The position numbers were made by a program, and so were the translations under genes. From the NCBI GenBank assembly GCA_964489425.1, contig CAZAYP010000004.1, forward strand, positions 62,001 to 126,000: DNA of 64,000 bases, given 5' to 3'. Below the pieces are notes generated by a model that ran no database searches, was not told where the DNA came from, and was given only the letters and a program-made list of their open reading frames with translations. Positions 7,797-17,101 of this stretch are shown piece by piece; the stretch's first letter is position 1, and each line of letters opens with the position of its first letter. The DNA is from CAZAYP01 sp964489425 [NCBI: uncultured Verrucomicrobiota bacterium] (GTDB lineage: Bacteria > Verrucomicrobiota > Kiritimatiellia > RZYC01).

Positions 7797-9470
7797 GGTA
7801 TCGATGGCGTAGAGATAACGCTTGATCTTGGCCGTGGAGGTTTTCTCGAATTCCTCAAAGCGCACCTGGATGCGCCGTGGCCACTTGTAATCCGAGAGCT
7901 GCTTGCACTGGCGCTTCACCTCTTTGCGGACCAGATCTTCGATGTCGCGGTCGGCCAGCTTGAGGTGGTGCTGGCGGGCATGCTGATCAATGGCCTCCTG
8001 GTTGGGCACCACGATGACCCCGACCCGCTCCCCCACCCGTTCGCCCGGCGCACGGTACCCCAGCACCAGTGATTCGAGGATGAACGGGCTCTTGGACAGC
8101 TGGTATTCGACCTCCTCGGGATAAATATTCTTCCCCTCGCGGTTGACGATCAGGCTCTTGCAGCGGCCGCTGATGGTCACAAAGCCATCAGCGTCGATGG
8201 CGGCCAGGTCACCGGTATGCAGCCAGCCGTCACGGATGACCTCGGCGGTGGCGTCCGGATTGTTGTAATAGCCCAGCATGACGTTGGGACCGCGCACCAG
8301 CAACTCGCCCACCCCCAGCTCGTTGGGATTAGCAATTTTCAGCTCCACATCCGGCAGCGCCTTGCCCACCGCCCCCGGCTTGTTGAGTTCCATGGGGTTC
8401 AGGCACACCACGGGCGAGGCCTCGGTCAACCCATACCCTTCGCGGACCGGAATGCCGAATTTTTCCCACCCATGAATGATTGCCGGGTCGCACGGCGCGC
8501 CGCCGCTGACCATCAACCGCAGGCGGCCGCCCAATTTTTTTAGCAACCCGCGCCCCACGACGCGCGCGCCGCCGCACTTGACCAGCGCGAACGCCAGGGG
8601 CTTTTTCTTCAGCCCGGCCATGATCTTGTAATACATTTTTTCGAGCAGCAACGGCACCACCATCATCACGCTGGGCTGGACCTCGGCCATGTTTTCGCCG
8701 ATGGTTTTCAGGCTCTCCACCAGGGCAATCTCGGCGCCCACCCGCATGGGCACCAGCAGGGTCGAGGTGAACGCGAACGAGTGGTGCAGCGGCAGGATGA
8801 GCAGGAACCGGTCTTCCGCCGTGAGGATCGGCATGGCTTTCAGGGCGCTATCCACGTTGGCGATAAAGTTGCCGTGCGAGATCATGGCACCCTTCTGGCG
8901 GCCCGTGGTCCCGGAGGTGTAGATCAGGGAGGCGATGTCATGGTCGGCCGGGGTGTGCCGGTCGTAGGCGCGGCCGGGCCGGTTGATGGCGGCAGCCTGG
9001 GCGGCCAGGGAGCTTTCATAATCAAAGTATTGGATGCGCCGGCGGCCGGCCACGGGCGCCGGAGCCTGCCCGCCGATCAGGAAAATGTACTCCAATTTCT
9101 TGAGCGGATCTTCGATGTAGCTCAGCAGCGGATAGCTGGCCACTCCGGCAAACAGGGCGCGGGCGCCGGAATCCGCGAGGATATGGGCCACCTCCTGCTC
9201 CTTGAGCTTGGCATCGATCGGCACGGCCACGGCGCCGAACGCGACCATGCCGTAATAGATTTCGGGCCATTCCGGCGAATTTTCGCGGAACAGGGCCACG
9301 CGGTCGCCCGGCCGGACACCATGGGCGTGAAGCAACTCGGCCACCTGGGCGGCGCGATCCTGCAGTTCGCGGTAGGTGCGGGTAAGCCACGCACCCTGCG
9401 ACTTGAACCGCAACGCGATTGACTCGCTCCGCCTGGCCACGGTTTCGGCCAGCGCCGTCTTGATGTTCAT
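7773..9470 (-). CDS. AMP-dependent acyl-CoA synthetase (FadD-like)
   Basis: ANL-superfamily ligase, 565 aa, predicted to activate a carboxylic acid, probably a fatty acid, to an acyl-CoA via an acyl-adenylate. The P-loop-like motif YTSGTTGRQKGAMISHG is at residues 184-200. REGYGLTEASPVVCLN (A5), LHTGDLAAIDADGFVTI (A7) and SGRCKSLIVNREGKNIYP (A8/hinge) follow in order, and the C-terminal catalytic Lys is in KTSTAKIKRYL. The ATG at 9470 has GGGAG at 7 nt; a TTG one codon earlier is less likely. The substrate cannot be read from sequence. It is monocistronic, diverging from the papain-like protease gene and convergent with the gene ending at 7724. Confidence 0.92.
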   Translation of the reverse strand: MNIKTALAETVARRSESIALRFKSQGAWLTRTYRELQDRAAQVAELLHAHGVRPGDRVALFRENSPEWPEIYYGMVAFGAVAVPIDAKLKEQEVAHILADSGARALFAGVASYPLLSYIEDPLKKLEYIFLIGGQAPAPVAGRRRIQYFDYESSLAAQAAAINRPGRAYDRHTPADHDIASLIYTSGTTGRQKGAMISHGNFIANVDSALKAMPILTAEDRFLLILPLHHSFAFTSTLLVPMRVGAEIALVESLKTIGENMAEVQPSVMMVVPLLLEKMYYKIMAGLKKKPLAFALVKCGGARVVGRGLLKKLGGRLRLMVSGGAPCDPAIIHGWEKFGIPVREGYGLTEASPVVCLNPMELNKPGAVGKALPDVELKIANPNELGVGELLVRGPNVMLGYYNNPDATAEVIRDGWLHTGDLAAIDADGFVTISGRCKSLIVNREGKNIYPEEVEYQLSKSPFILESLVLGYRAPGERVGERVGVIVVPNQEAIDQHARQHHLKLADRDIEDLVRKEVKRQCKQLSDYKWPRRIQVRFEEFEKTSTAKIKRYLYAIDTTRPEEPG

Positions 9471-9622
9471 CAATCAGCTCCCAACAGTTCGGCGGCACCC
9501 GCCCGCCGGGTATTTACGAAACCCGTCTTTGAAGGTATTATTATTACTTGATGATCAGAGATCAAGAGCAGGCTATGAGGGAGTCGTAATACGGCCATAA
9601 GCCGTGCACCAAGGATACGCCG

Positions 9623-11761
9623 ATGAACAAGCTATTTGCCGTGGCTATGGTTGTGTCGATGCTCGCCGCAGTTGCCGTTGCCGCGCCGCAACCTTTGCTG
9701 AAGTTTGAGGCTGATGACACCCTGGAAGAACTGCAATTCAAAATTGCCATGAACGGGTTTGACTTCGAGGTCGCCCACAACAAGATTTTCGACATGCCCG
9801 CGGATCAGAAAGCGCTGTTCCTGTCGCGCCGGGCGCCCAGCGTCCCGGCCGCGGACACGGACCAGGCCTACGACATCGGCCCGCTGGCCGATTACCTGGG
9901 CCGCAAGATGCTGCCCACCGCGTTCTGCTGGACCAACGTCAGTGGGCACACGTATATCGGGCCGGTCCGTGACCAGGGCGGCTGCGGGTCATGCTACTCG
10001 TTCGGCGCCAACGCCGCGGCGGAAGGCACCTACAACTATGCCATGGGCTTGTACGACGGGAACTGCGTGGATTTCTCCGAGTCCTTCATTATCTGGTGCC
10101 TGGGCAGCATCGCGCCCTACTCCAGCCACTTTTCCGGGTGCGACGGCGCGGACTATGACTATGCCGAGCTGGACGCTCTCTGCGAAACCGGTGTGTGCTA
10201 CGAGTCCAGCTTCCCTTACGTGGAAACCGATCCCGGCGCCTGCACCCACTGGGGCGATCCCAAGGTAAAAATGAGCGCCTGGTACCGGGTGCCCTGCGGC
10301 GACATCGAGGCCATCAAGACCGCCATCATGACCTACGGCGTGGTGGACGCCGCCGTCAACGTGGATTCCGGGTTTGAGGCGTATTCCAGCGGCATCTATA
10401 ACAATACGGCAACCAACTGCGACGCGTCACCGTGTTATTACAAGCCCACCAACCATGCCATTTCGCTGATCGGCTGGAACGATAATGGCGGTAACGGGTA
10501 CTGGATCCTGCGCAACAGTTGGGGCGACACCTGGGGCGAAGACGGCTACATGCGCATCAGCTACCGCGCGGCCGTGGTATCCTGCGAGGTGTGCTACTTC
10601 GTCTACACCCCCGCGACCACCCTGAACGCGCCCACCGGGCTGAGCGTCACGGCGGTCTCCGGCACCGGGTTCACCGCCAACTGGCACCAGGTGACCAACG
10701 CCACCGGGTACCAACTGGATGTGGCCACCAACAGCGCGTTCAGCGAGGGTGCGGGGGGCACCATCCTAACGGAAGACTTTGCCCTGTTTACACGTTCCAA
10801 CAGCAGCACGGACGTCAGCGCCAGTCTTGATTCCTACACGCATACATCCGGGTGGACTGGCGCCAAGATTTACGAAAACGTGGGCACGGCCAAGATGGGA
10901 TCCTCATCGGCCCAGGGATATATCACCACCCCCACAGTCAACCTCTCGGCGCAGGGCGGGGCGGCCACGCTGCAGTTTGACTTGGGGAAATACGGTACGG
11001 ATGCCAACCTGGTGCAGGTAATGCATGCTGCGGACGGCAGCACCTTCGTACAAGTTGGCGAGGATCTGACCCCTCCAGCGTCTATGGCGCAGCAAACGCT
11101 TGCGATCACGAACGGCACCGCGGCCTCCAAGGTGCGCGTTCAGGCCAAAGGCACTTCCAGCAACCGGTTCTACCTGGACAATTTCACGCTGAGCCAGGCA
11201 ACCAGCGGCGACGCCTACGTGCCCGGATACCGCAGCCGCAGCGTCGGCGGCAGCGCCACGATCACTTGCGCGGTAACGGGCCTGACTTACCAAACCGCCT
11301 ACTACTTCCGCGTGCGCGCCACCAACGTAACGCAGGTCAGTTCCAATTCCGTGGTCACCAATGCCACCACCAGCGCCAGCGGCACCATCCCCACGGATTG
11401 GACGGTCCACTACTTCGGCACTACCAACAACCCCTCGGCCGCGCCGACCAATGATCCGGACCATGACGGCCTGCCGAATATCGACGAGTATGTCATGGAC
11501 ACGGATCCGACCAACCTCAGCGTGGCCACGCCCCATTTCCAAGTGGGCAGCGGGCCGGCGGCCAATGCCTACGACATCTCGTTCCTCGCCTCCACGGCCC
11601 GGTATTACACGATCCAATACCGGACCAACCTGGTCTGGGACGCCTGGCACGATCTGCTGGCCAACGTGCGCGGCACCAACAACACCGTCACCATGGTGGA
11701 CACGAACTACCCGCGGGAACTGGAACGCTACTACCGCATCCGCATCCGCGCGGACCCATAA
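9623..11761 (+). CDS. Secreted papain-family (C1A) cysteine protease with FnIII and TSP3-like domains
   Basis: The 712-aa protein starts with a signal peptide (MNKLFAVAMVVSMLAAVAVA) and a short propeptide. The C1A catalytic domain has GPVRDQGGCGSCYSFGA (Cys124, oxyanion Gln118), TNHAISLIGW (His278) and LRNSWGDTWGEDGY (Asn298), so the triad is complete. A fibronectin type III domain follows from about residue 335 (APTGLSVTAVSGTGFTANW), interrupted by a jelly-roll-like segment. Then comes a Ca-binding thrombospondin-3-like stretch (NDPDHDGLPNIDEYV) and a C-terminal beta domain (RYYTIQYRTNLV ... ERYYRIRIRADP). It probably digests extracellular protein; the C-terminal module may anchor or sort it. 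A weak AAGGA lies 8 nt before the ATG. Confidence 0.93.
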   Translation: MNKLFAVAMVVSMLAAVAVAAPQPLLKFEADDTLEELQFKIAMNGFDFEVAHNKIFDMPADQKALFLSRRAPSVPAADTDQAYDIGPLADYLGRKMLPTAFCWTNVSGHTYIGPVRDQGGCGSCYSFGANAAAEGTYNYAMGLYDGNCVDFSESFIIWCLGSIAPYSSHFSGCDGADYDYAELDALCETGVCYESSFPYVETDPGACTHWGDPKVKMSAWYRVPCGDIEAIKTAIMTYGVVDAAVNVDSGFEAYSSGIYNNTATNCDASPCYYKPTNHAISLIGWNDNGGNGYWILRNSWGDTWGEDGYMRISYRAAVVSCEVCYFVYTPATTLNAPTGLSVTAVSGTGFTANWHQVTNATGYQLDVATNSAFSEGAGGTILTEDFALFTRSNSSTDVSASLDSYTHTSGWTGAKIYENVGTAKMGSSSAQGYITTPTVNLSAQGGAATLQFDLGKYGTDANLVQVMHAADGSTFVQVGEDLTPPASMAQQTLAITNGTAASKVRVQAKGTSSNRFYLDNFTLSQATSGDAYVPGYRSRSVGGSATITCAVTGLTYQTAYYFRVRATNVTQVSSNSVVTNATTSASGTIPTDWTVHYFGTTNNPSAAPTNDPDHDGLPNIDEYVMDTDPTNLSVATPHFQVGSGPAANAYDISFLASTARYYTIQYRTNLVWDAWHDLLANVRGTNNTVTMVDTNYPRELERYYRIRIRADP

Positions 11762-11767
11762 TCCTTC

Positions 11768-11806
11768 CGCCGCCGGCGGCAAAGCCCCTGCTGTCTGGCG
11801 GCTTTG
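11768..11806 (+). terminator. Hairpin after the papain-like protease gene
   Basis: GCCGCCGGCGGC is followed by CAAAGCC-N13-GGCTTTG (11780-11806) just past the stop at 11761, in the gap between two convergent genes. There is no clear T-run. The remaining bases to 11902 hold nothing I recognise. Confidence 0.4.
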
Positions 11807-11902
11807 GGTTCTGGGCCGTTATGCGCCCCAAATGCAACCAATGCCCTGAGATGTAGATGAATGTGGGGCCTGCGCTATTTGTCGCCAGATCGTTTTAGTG
11901 GA

Positions 11903-13039
11903 TCAGGGTAACGCAGTGCGTGCTATCCTAAAACCAATAAAGTTTTCAGAAAAGTACGGCAGGGCGTAGTACTCGTCGTTGCGATCAGCGACACGGCAGT
12001 AAAACGCGCCCCTATTCCAATCACCGCCGCGGAGTGCGCGCCTGTCACCTGTTGTAGGTCCGTGGGGATCCGACCATGGCGAAATGCCATAGAAATCATC
12101 ATCATGCCAATCCCAACACCATTCCCGCACATTTCCCGCCATGTCATACAGACCATAGCCATAGGCTTCAAATGAGCCTACCGGACTTGTGTAGGGCACC
12201 TCACCAACTGAGTAGAGCGGGTGATAGCCTGAACTCAAATCATAGCTGTATGTTTCGCTATAACCCCTATAGTTCGCCTTTGCGTGGGCAATTTTGTTGG
12301 TAAAGTCGAGCCATGGAAATCGAGCTTCTGCCACACCGCCTCGGGCCGCCTTTTCCCATTCTGCCTCTGTCGGCATTCGGTAGCCGTTCGCCATCCAGTT
12401 GCAGTCGGGAATGCTATTCCCAGTCCGGTACACCCCGCCATTGGTAGTATAACAGGGAGACAATCCTTCTTTCTGACTGAGTGCGTTGCACCATTTTGCC
12501 GCATCATACCAGTTCACCATTTGAACTGGATGATTCGTCGATTTGCCTGCACCTTGATTAAACCAATATCCATTAGCCAATGCCCACATACGCACTTCAT
12601 CCCACTTTGCTTTGGTCACCTCATATTTACCCAAGTAAAAAGGGCTAAGATAGTTCGTATGCCTAGGCCACTCGTTTGCATCTCCCTCTCCGAATGTGTC
12701 GCCCATCACAAACTCACCGGAGGGAATCAACACCATGCTTTCGGGTGATGGGATAGTATTAGAAATAGTCGCGACCACACGGTACAGCATAGGAACTGTG
12801 CAGGTGATCATGCCTCCACTGTATCCCGAAATATTGTCCAGATTTATGGCGGCTTCCATAAAGTTGGTCCACGGGCCCATTGGCATGCGGGCCCATTCGA
12901 TGCGATACCCCCTTGCGTTCGATACGGTGTTGAAAACAATTTGCCCGGGTCGGTCGAAAGAACTGATAACCACGTCATCTGCTAGAGCAGCCAACGTGAG
13001 AGCCATAATCATCCACATCCGTTGCATTAAAGCCTTCAT
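11903..13039 (-). CDS. Secreted FGE-sulfatase-fold (SUMF1-like) protein
   Basis: The protein is 378 aa, with a signal peptide (MWMIMALTLAALA), a short Ig-like N-terminal region and an FGE-like domain from about residue 105. That domain shows the hallmarks IPSGEFVMGD, PFYLGKYEVTKAKWDEV, PVQMVNWYDAAKWCNAL, YRMPTEAEWEKAARGG, YDMAGNVREWCWDW and RALRGGDWN. In true formylglycine-generating enzymes two cysteines near the C-terminus are catalytic. Here RGGDWNRGAFYCR keeps only the second, so sulfatase activation is doubtful. The ATG at 13039 has GAAGG at 5 nt. Base composition is clearly less GC-rich than the neighbours, hinting at recent transfer. Other FGE-like proteins bind ligands or serve nonheme-iron chemistry; the role here is unknown. 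Confidence 0.85.
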   Translation of the reverse strand: MKALMQRMWMIMALTLAALADDVVISSFDRPGQIVFNTVSNARGYRIEWARMPMGPWTNFMEAAINLDNISGYSGGMITCTVPMLYRVVATISNTIPSPESMVLIPSGEFVMGDTFGEGDANEWPRHTNYLSPFYLGKYEVTKAKWDEVRMWALANGYWFNQGAGKSTNHPVQMVNWYDAAKWCNALSQKEGLSPCYTTNGGVYRTGNSIPDCNWMANGYRMPTEAEWEKAARGGVAEARFPWLDFTNKIAHAKANYRGYSETYSYDLSSGYHPLYSVGEVPYTSPVGSFEAYGYGLYDMAGNVREWCWDWHDDDFYGISPWSDPHGPTTGDRRALRGGDWNRGAFYCRVADRNDEYYALPYFSENFIGFRIARTALP

Positions 13040-13096
13040 AAAACCTTCTCAATCTTTCTTAAAATAGTCAGTGTAATATTACAGCACCGGTGGCAA

Positions 13097-13492
13097 TCAG
13101 TCCAGGTCGCGCAGTTGCAGGTCGCCTTCGTCCAGGCCCAGGTAGTGGCCCATCTCGTGGAGCAGCGTGGTGCGGACTTCCTCGCGGAACCGTTGGGGAT
13201 CGCCCTCGGACTCGTCCCACAAGTTGCCGATGAACAGGATGATTTGTGCCGGCAACGGGTCCAGGAGTTCCGCCCCATACTCCGCGCCCACGAACAGGCC
13301 CAGGGTGTCCGGCGCCACGCCATCGGCCACCAGGCCATCGGACGGCCAGATCTCGTGGGTGATGGGAATGCCTTCGATCTCGCGCCGGAATTCCGGGGGC
13401 AGTTGACGGAGCAGGCGCGTGCCTTCCTGTTCCGCCATGAGCAGGGGCTCGGCCCACGGCGACCCCGGCCTGGTTATCCGCACCCGCGCCAT
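13097..13492 (-). CDS. Zinicin-like zinc metallopeptidase
   Basis: A 131-aa cytoplasmic-looking protein with the extended metzincin-type zinc site HEMGHYLGLDE (residues 112-122) near its C-terminus. It fits the small 'zinicin-like' family, whose members carry HExxHxxGxxD/E and have no well established substrate. It has no signal peptide. Its ATG at 13492 lies one base after the stop of the delta-60 propeller gene (TAGCATG), so it is almost certainly translated by coupling to it. Confidence 0.85.
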   Translation of the reverse strand: MARVRITRPGSPWAEPLLMAEQEGTRLLRQLPPEFRREIEGIPITHEIWPSDGLVADGVAPDTLGLFVGAEYGAELLDPLPAQIILFIGNLWDESEGDPQRFREEVRTTLLHEMGHYLGLDEGDLQLRDLD

Positions 13493-13493
13493 G

Positions 13494-16400
13494 CTATTCG
13501 CTGAGCAGCATCATCCAGGGGATGCCGCGCGGTTCGCCGGCGGCCTGGCGGATGGTGACCATCTGGTCCGCGACGGAAACCGTGCCAGTGCGGCCGTACA
13601 GGTCGGAATTGGCGGCCACGGCCAGGGATACCGTACCGGTCCCCTGCCCCGCGCCCAACCCTTGCACCGTAATCCAGGCGGCCGACGGCGTGCCGCAGTT
13701 CCAGTAACAGGCGGGACTGCCGGGCGTCACAGTGACCGCGGCCATTGCGCCGGTGCTGGGAACCATGAAATCCTGCGGCGCCACTTGATAGGAACAGGCC
13801 GTGTAGCGGCCGGTGACGACCGTGACCTGGCCCGAAACGACCAGCACGGACTGGGTCCCCGGCGCCATGTATCCGGGCAGGGTTTGGCGGAATCCGACCG
13901 TGTAGGTGCCGGCCGGCAAGCTATCGCGCACTTCGCCGTTGGTGAGGGCCGTGTACACCCACGGATACACCGACCACGTGGTGACGGCCGCGATATTGGT
14001 TGGTTCCAGCCACGCCTGGATGGCGCCCACGCTGGAACCGGCGCCGTCCTGGACAGCGGTGAACACCTCGTTGGCCACGTACAGCAGGCCGGTGCGCGGC
14101 CCGGCGCCGGGCCAGTTGGGCGCCGCGAGGTACTGCACGGTGCCCGTGCCGATCCCGGTGGCATTGGTCATCACCGTCAGCCACGCGCCCAGGCCGGCGT
14201 CACGCGCGCTCCAGGCGCAACCCGCGGCCGCGCCCACCTCGAACGTGCCGTCGCCGCCCTCGAAGGGGATGGTCACCGCGAACGGGGCCAGGGAATACTG
14301 GCAACCGGCGAACCGCACATCCGCCGTGCTATTGGCGGTGATATTGCTCCACGAAAACACAAAGCGATCCCAACCAATGGCTGCCGGCACGGGTTGGCCA
14401 TTGGCCAGCAGGCGATCGATGTAGTAGTTGGTTTCCGCAGTGATGACCCACGACAGGGTGCCGCCGTGCGTCACCGGCGTCAGGCCGGCCGGCGCGATGC
14501 TGCCATGCGCCCCGGCCTGCGCCAGGACAAAGTGCTGGGTGCTCACGCCCGAGTAGGCAAAAGCGTTGGACTTGACCGTCTCGCCCATGCTGGCGGAGAA
14601 GACCCGCACATCCCCGGTGCACGCGGAATAGGACCCGCCGGCCAGCACTTCGACCATGCCCGCCCGCTGGGTAACAATCGTGGCCATGATGCTACACAAC
14701 GTCACGTTGGTGATGTCCGTGCCATTGCCGAGGTTCAAGCCGCTCAGGATCACCGGCGTACCGCCCACCATGGGCGCAAAATCCGGGACCACCTGGTCCA
14801 ACCGCCCCAGGCTGTGCACGACGCCCAGGCCATACGCGGCGGCCGGGCCCAACTTGAACAGGTCGCCGCCCACAAACTGGTTGTAGCCGTTGTCCTGGAC
14901 CGCCCGGACTTCCCAATCCGTGGAATAGATCCAGCCACTGTCCAGCACGCCGGAGGACGTCTGGACGCGGCCGATGTTGGAGACCGCCACCCCGCCCACC
15001 GCGTAAAAACCGCCACCGATGTACACCACCGGGCCGCGCGGGAGAATGGCAGCGACCGGTCCGTCCGGGCTGGGCGCCCAGTTGAGGTCCACGGCCCCGG
15101 TATTCAAGTCCAGGCGCAGCAGGTTGGTCGGTCCTGTGACCGGTTCAAAGTACCCGCCCAGGTACAGATGCCCTTCTCCGGCGGCCATGTCCATAAGCAT
15201 GGGGAACACGTACCCCGCGCCGTTCGTCCAACTTGGATCCAGCACGCCAGTCTGCAGGTCCAGCCGCCCCACCATGTCGGCCAACCCGCCGCCAATCTCT
15301 GAAAATAAGCCCGCGGCATACAGGAATCCGTTGGTGACCACCAGGCTTTGCAGCACACCATCGCAGCCGTTGGTCCACCCGGCGCGCGGGGCACCGGAAT
15401 ACCGGTCCACGCATCCAATGGCGGCGAACGCTGCCTGCCCGAGGTTGGTGAAGTCCCCGGCCACGTACAGGTTGGTCTGCCAAATCGCCAGATCCGCGAT
15501 GCTCCCATCGGTATCGTTGGACCAAGCCGGGTCTACCGCGCCGTCCGGCAGGCGCATCTTGGCCAGGCCGAACCGGGTCAGGTTGCCCGCCGCATAAAAC
15601 TGCCCGCCGACAAACACATCGGTTCCTTCAGCCGCGAGGCAGGTCACCGGCCCGTTGACGCTGTTGCTCCACACCGTGTTCACGGTCCCGTCCTCTTCCA
15701 GCAGCGCCAGGTTATGTTGCCAGAAGCCATTGATGACATCAAACTCGCCGCCGGCGATCACTTGCCCGCCGGGCAGGGTCAGCAGGGTCGAAACCACTCC
15801 CCCGGCCATGGCGCGGGCAGTATATCCGGGAACCACGCCGCCCGTGGCCCCCACGACCAGGCCGCACCCATACCGCGGCCGATCGCCGCCCAGCAGGAAG
15901 TTGCCCGCCATCCAGACATTGCTGCCCTGCATTTCCATATCGTAGGGCGTGCCGTAGATGTTCCACCCACCCTCGCTCAACCTGGCCCCGGTCTGCAGAT
16001 CGAAGCGCACCAGGTGGCCATCCGCGGCATACAACGCCTGGTCATCCGCGGCGAGCGCGTAAGGGGCATTGAAGTTATTGGTCCAGGCCGGATCCGCCGC
16101 GCCATTGGCCGGCAGCAAGCGCGCCAGGCCCTGGCGCGGCGCGCCACCCACGGTGGCGAACTCGCCGCCGATGAACAGGCCGGCACTGGTAGGCAGGATG
16201 ACATTGACGCCACCATCCGCGCCATTGGTCCAGTTGTTGTCCAAGGCCCCCGTGGCGCCATCAAAACAGGCGATAAACTGCCGCAGCGACCCGTTCACGT
16301 TGGTGAACCGGCCGCCCGCGTACAGCCGGCCGTTGTCCCAGGCCAGCGCACGGACCGACCCACCGGAAATGCGATTGGTCCAGGCCGGATCGGCTGCTCC

Positions 16401-16925
16401 GGTGGCCAGGCTGAATCGCGCGAGGCTGGCGAAGGTCATGCCATTGGTCTGCTCAAAGGTGCCACCCACGTACAGGTTGGTACCATCCGTGGCCAGGGCA
16501 TTCACCTCGCCATCGATCAGGTTGGTCCAGGCCGGGGTCAACTGGCCGGTGGTGATGTCCAGCCGCCCCAGGCCAACACAAGGCTGGCCGCCCACGGCAT
16601 GGAAGCTGCCGCCGATATACAGGTGGGTCCCGGCCACCAGGGCCGCCATGACCGATCCGTCGCACCCCTGGGTCCAGGCCGTGTCCAGCGACCCGTCCGG
16701 GTTGAGCCGCGCCAGGTTTTCGCGCGGCTGGCCGTTGACCAGGTTGAACCAGCCGCCAATCACCCGGTCGCCGTCCGGGAGCAGTGCGCCGGCCCACACC
16801 ACGCTGGGCCGCTCCAGGGTCAAGCCGCTGGCGTAGCCAGCCCAGGCCTGGTCCCAGCCGCCCCACGGGACCATAAGGAACAAGGCCAGAATCGTCGCGA
16901 TGCATACATGATGGGATCTCTGCAT
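13494..16925 (-). CDS. Large secreted delta-60 beta-propeller / BACON protein
   Basis: The ATG at 16925 with AGGAG 6 nt upstream gives 1,143 aa; a start 60 nt earlier lacks a ribosome site. A signal peptide (IATILALFLMVPWGG) is followed to about residue 720 by more than ten delta-60 repeats of the pattern (V/L)(Y/I)(I/V)GG-F-x-VNG-----ARL----G--D--W. These should form one or more beta-propellers. Then come an IPT/TIG-like domain (GGTPVILSGLNLGNG), an InlB-like repeat (GAHGSIAPAGLTPV), a BACON domain, a PEGA-like linker and a second BACON domain. The end is GIPWMMLLSE. The BACON-PEGA-BACON-tail order matches the C-terminal part of the protein at 6504-7724. It is probably surface-exposed; the ligand is unknown. 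Confidence 0.85.
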   Translation of the reverse strand: MQRSHHVCIATILALFLMVPWGGWDQAWAGYASGLTLERPSVVWAGALLPDGDRVIGGWFNLVNGQPRENLARLNPDGSLDTAWTQGCDGSVMAALVAGTHLYIGGSFHAVGGQPCVGLGRLDITTGQLTPAWTNLIDGEVNALATDGTNLYVGGTFEQTNGMTFASLARFSLATGAADPAWTNRISGGSVRALAWDNGRLYAGGRFTNVNGSLRQFIACFDGATGALDNNWTNGADGGVNVILPTSAGLFIGGEFATVGGAPRQGLARLLPANGAADPAWTNNFNAPYALAADDQALYAADGHLVRFDLQTGARLSEGGWNIYGTPYDMEMQGSNVWMAGNFLLGGDRPRYGCGLVVGATGGVVPGYTARAMAGGVVSTLLTLPGGQVIAGGEFDVINGFWQHNLALLEEDGTVNTVWSNSVNGPVTCLAAEGTDVFVGGQFYAAGNLTRFGLAKMRLPDGAVDPAWSNDTDGSIADLAIWQTNLYVAGDFTNLGQAAFAAIGCVDRYSGAPRAGWTNGCDGVLQSLVVTNGFLYAAGLFSEIGGGLADMVGRLDLQTGVLDPSWTNGAGYVFPMLMDMAAGEGHLYLGGYFEPVTGPTNLLRLDLNTGAVDLNWAPSPDGPVAAILPRGPVVYIGGGFYAVGGVAVSNIGRVQTSSGVLDSGWIYSTDWEVRAVQDNGYNQFVGGDLFKLGPAAAYGLGVVHSLGRLDQVVPDFAPMVGGTPVILSGLNLGNGTDITNVTLCSIMATIVTQRAGMVEVLAGGSYSACTGDVRVFSASMGETVKSNAFAYSGVSTQHFVLAQAGAHGSIAPAGLTPVTHGGTLSWVITAETNYYIDRLLANGQPVPAAIGWDRFVFSWSNITANSTADVRFAGCQYSLAPFAVTIPFEGGDGTFEVGAAAGCAWSARDAGLGAWLTVMTNATGIGTGTVQYLAAPNWPGAGPRTGLLYVANEVFTAVQDGAGSSVGAIQAWLEPTNIAAVTTWSVYPWVYTALTNGEVRDSLPAGTYTVGFRQTLPGYMAPGTQSVLVVSGQVTVVTGRYTACSYQVAPQDFMVPSTGAMAAVTVTPGSPACYWNCGTPSAAWITVQGLGAGQGTGTVSLAVAANSDLYGRTGTVSVADQMVTIRQAAGEPRGIPWMMLLSE

Positions 16926-17101
16926 GGTTTTCTCCTGTCGGTTAGACGATGGCTCGCACATGGATTCGGCAAAAAATGGCAGCAATAAAAGTTCCGGGCC
17001 GGATTGATGTTGGTGTCTTGTAACATCGGATGATAGTATTCCCTCTGTTTGAATAAGTACAGGCTGAGGCGGGCACGAATCAATCTAAATATTGAGGGAT
17101 C

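Noticed and set aside
9547-9566. CTTGAT-N8-ATCAAG as an operator upstream of the papain-like protease
   Set aside because: A 6-bp inverted repeat with an 8-bp gap is expected by chance in a window this size, and no promoter can be fitted beside it.
13494-16925. Gene duplication or frameshift in the delta-60 protein
   Set aside because: The repetition is the normal beta-propeller repeat, and the frame is continuous from signal peptide to tail.
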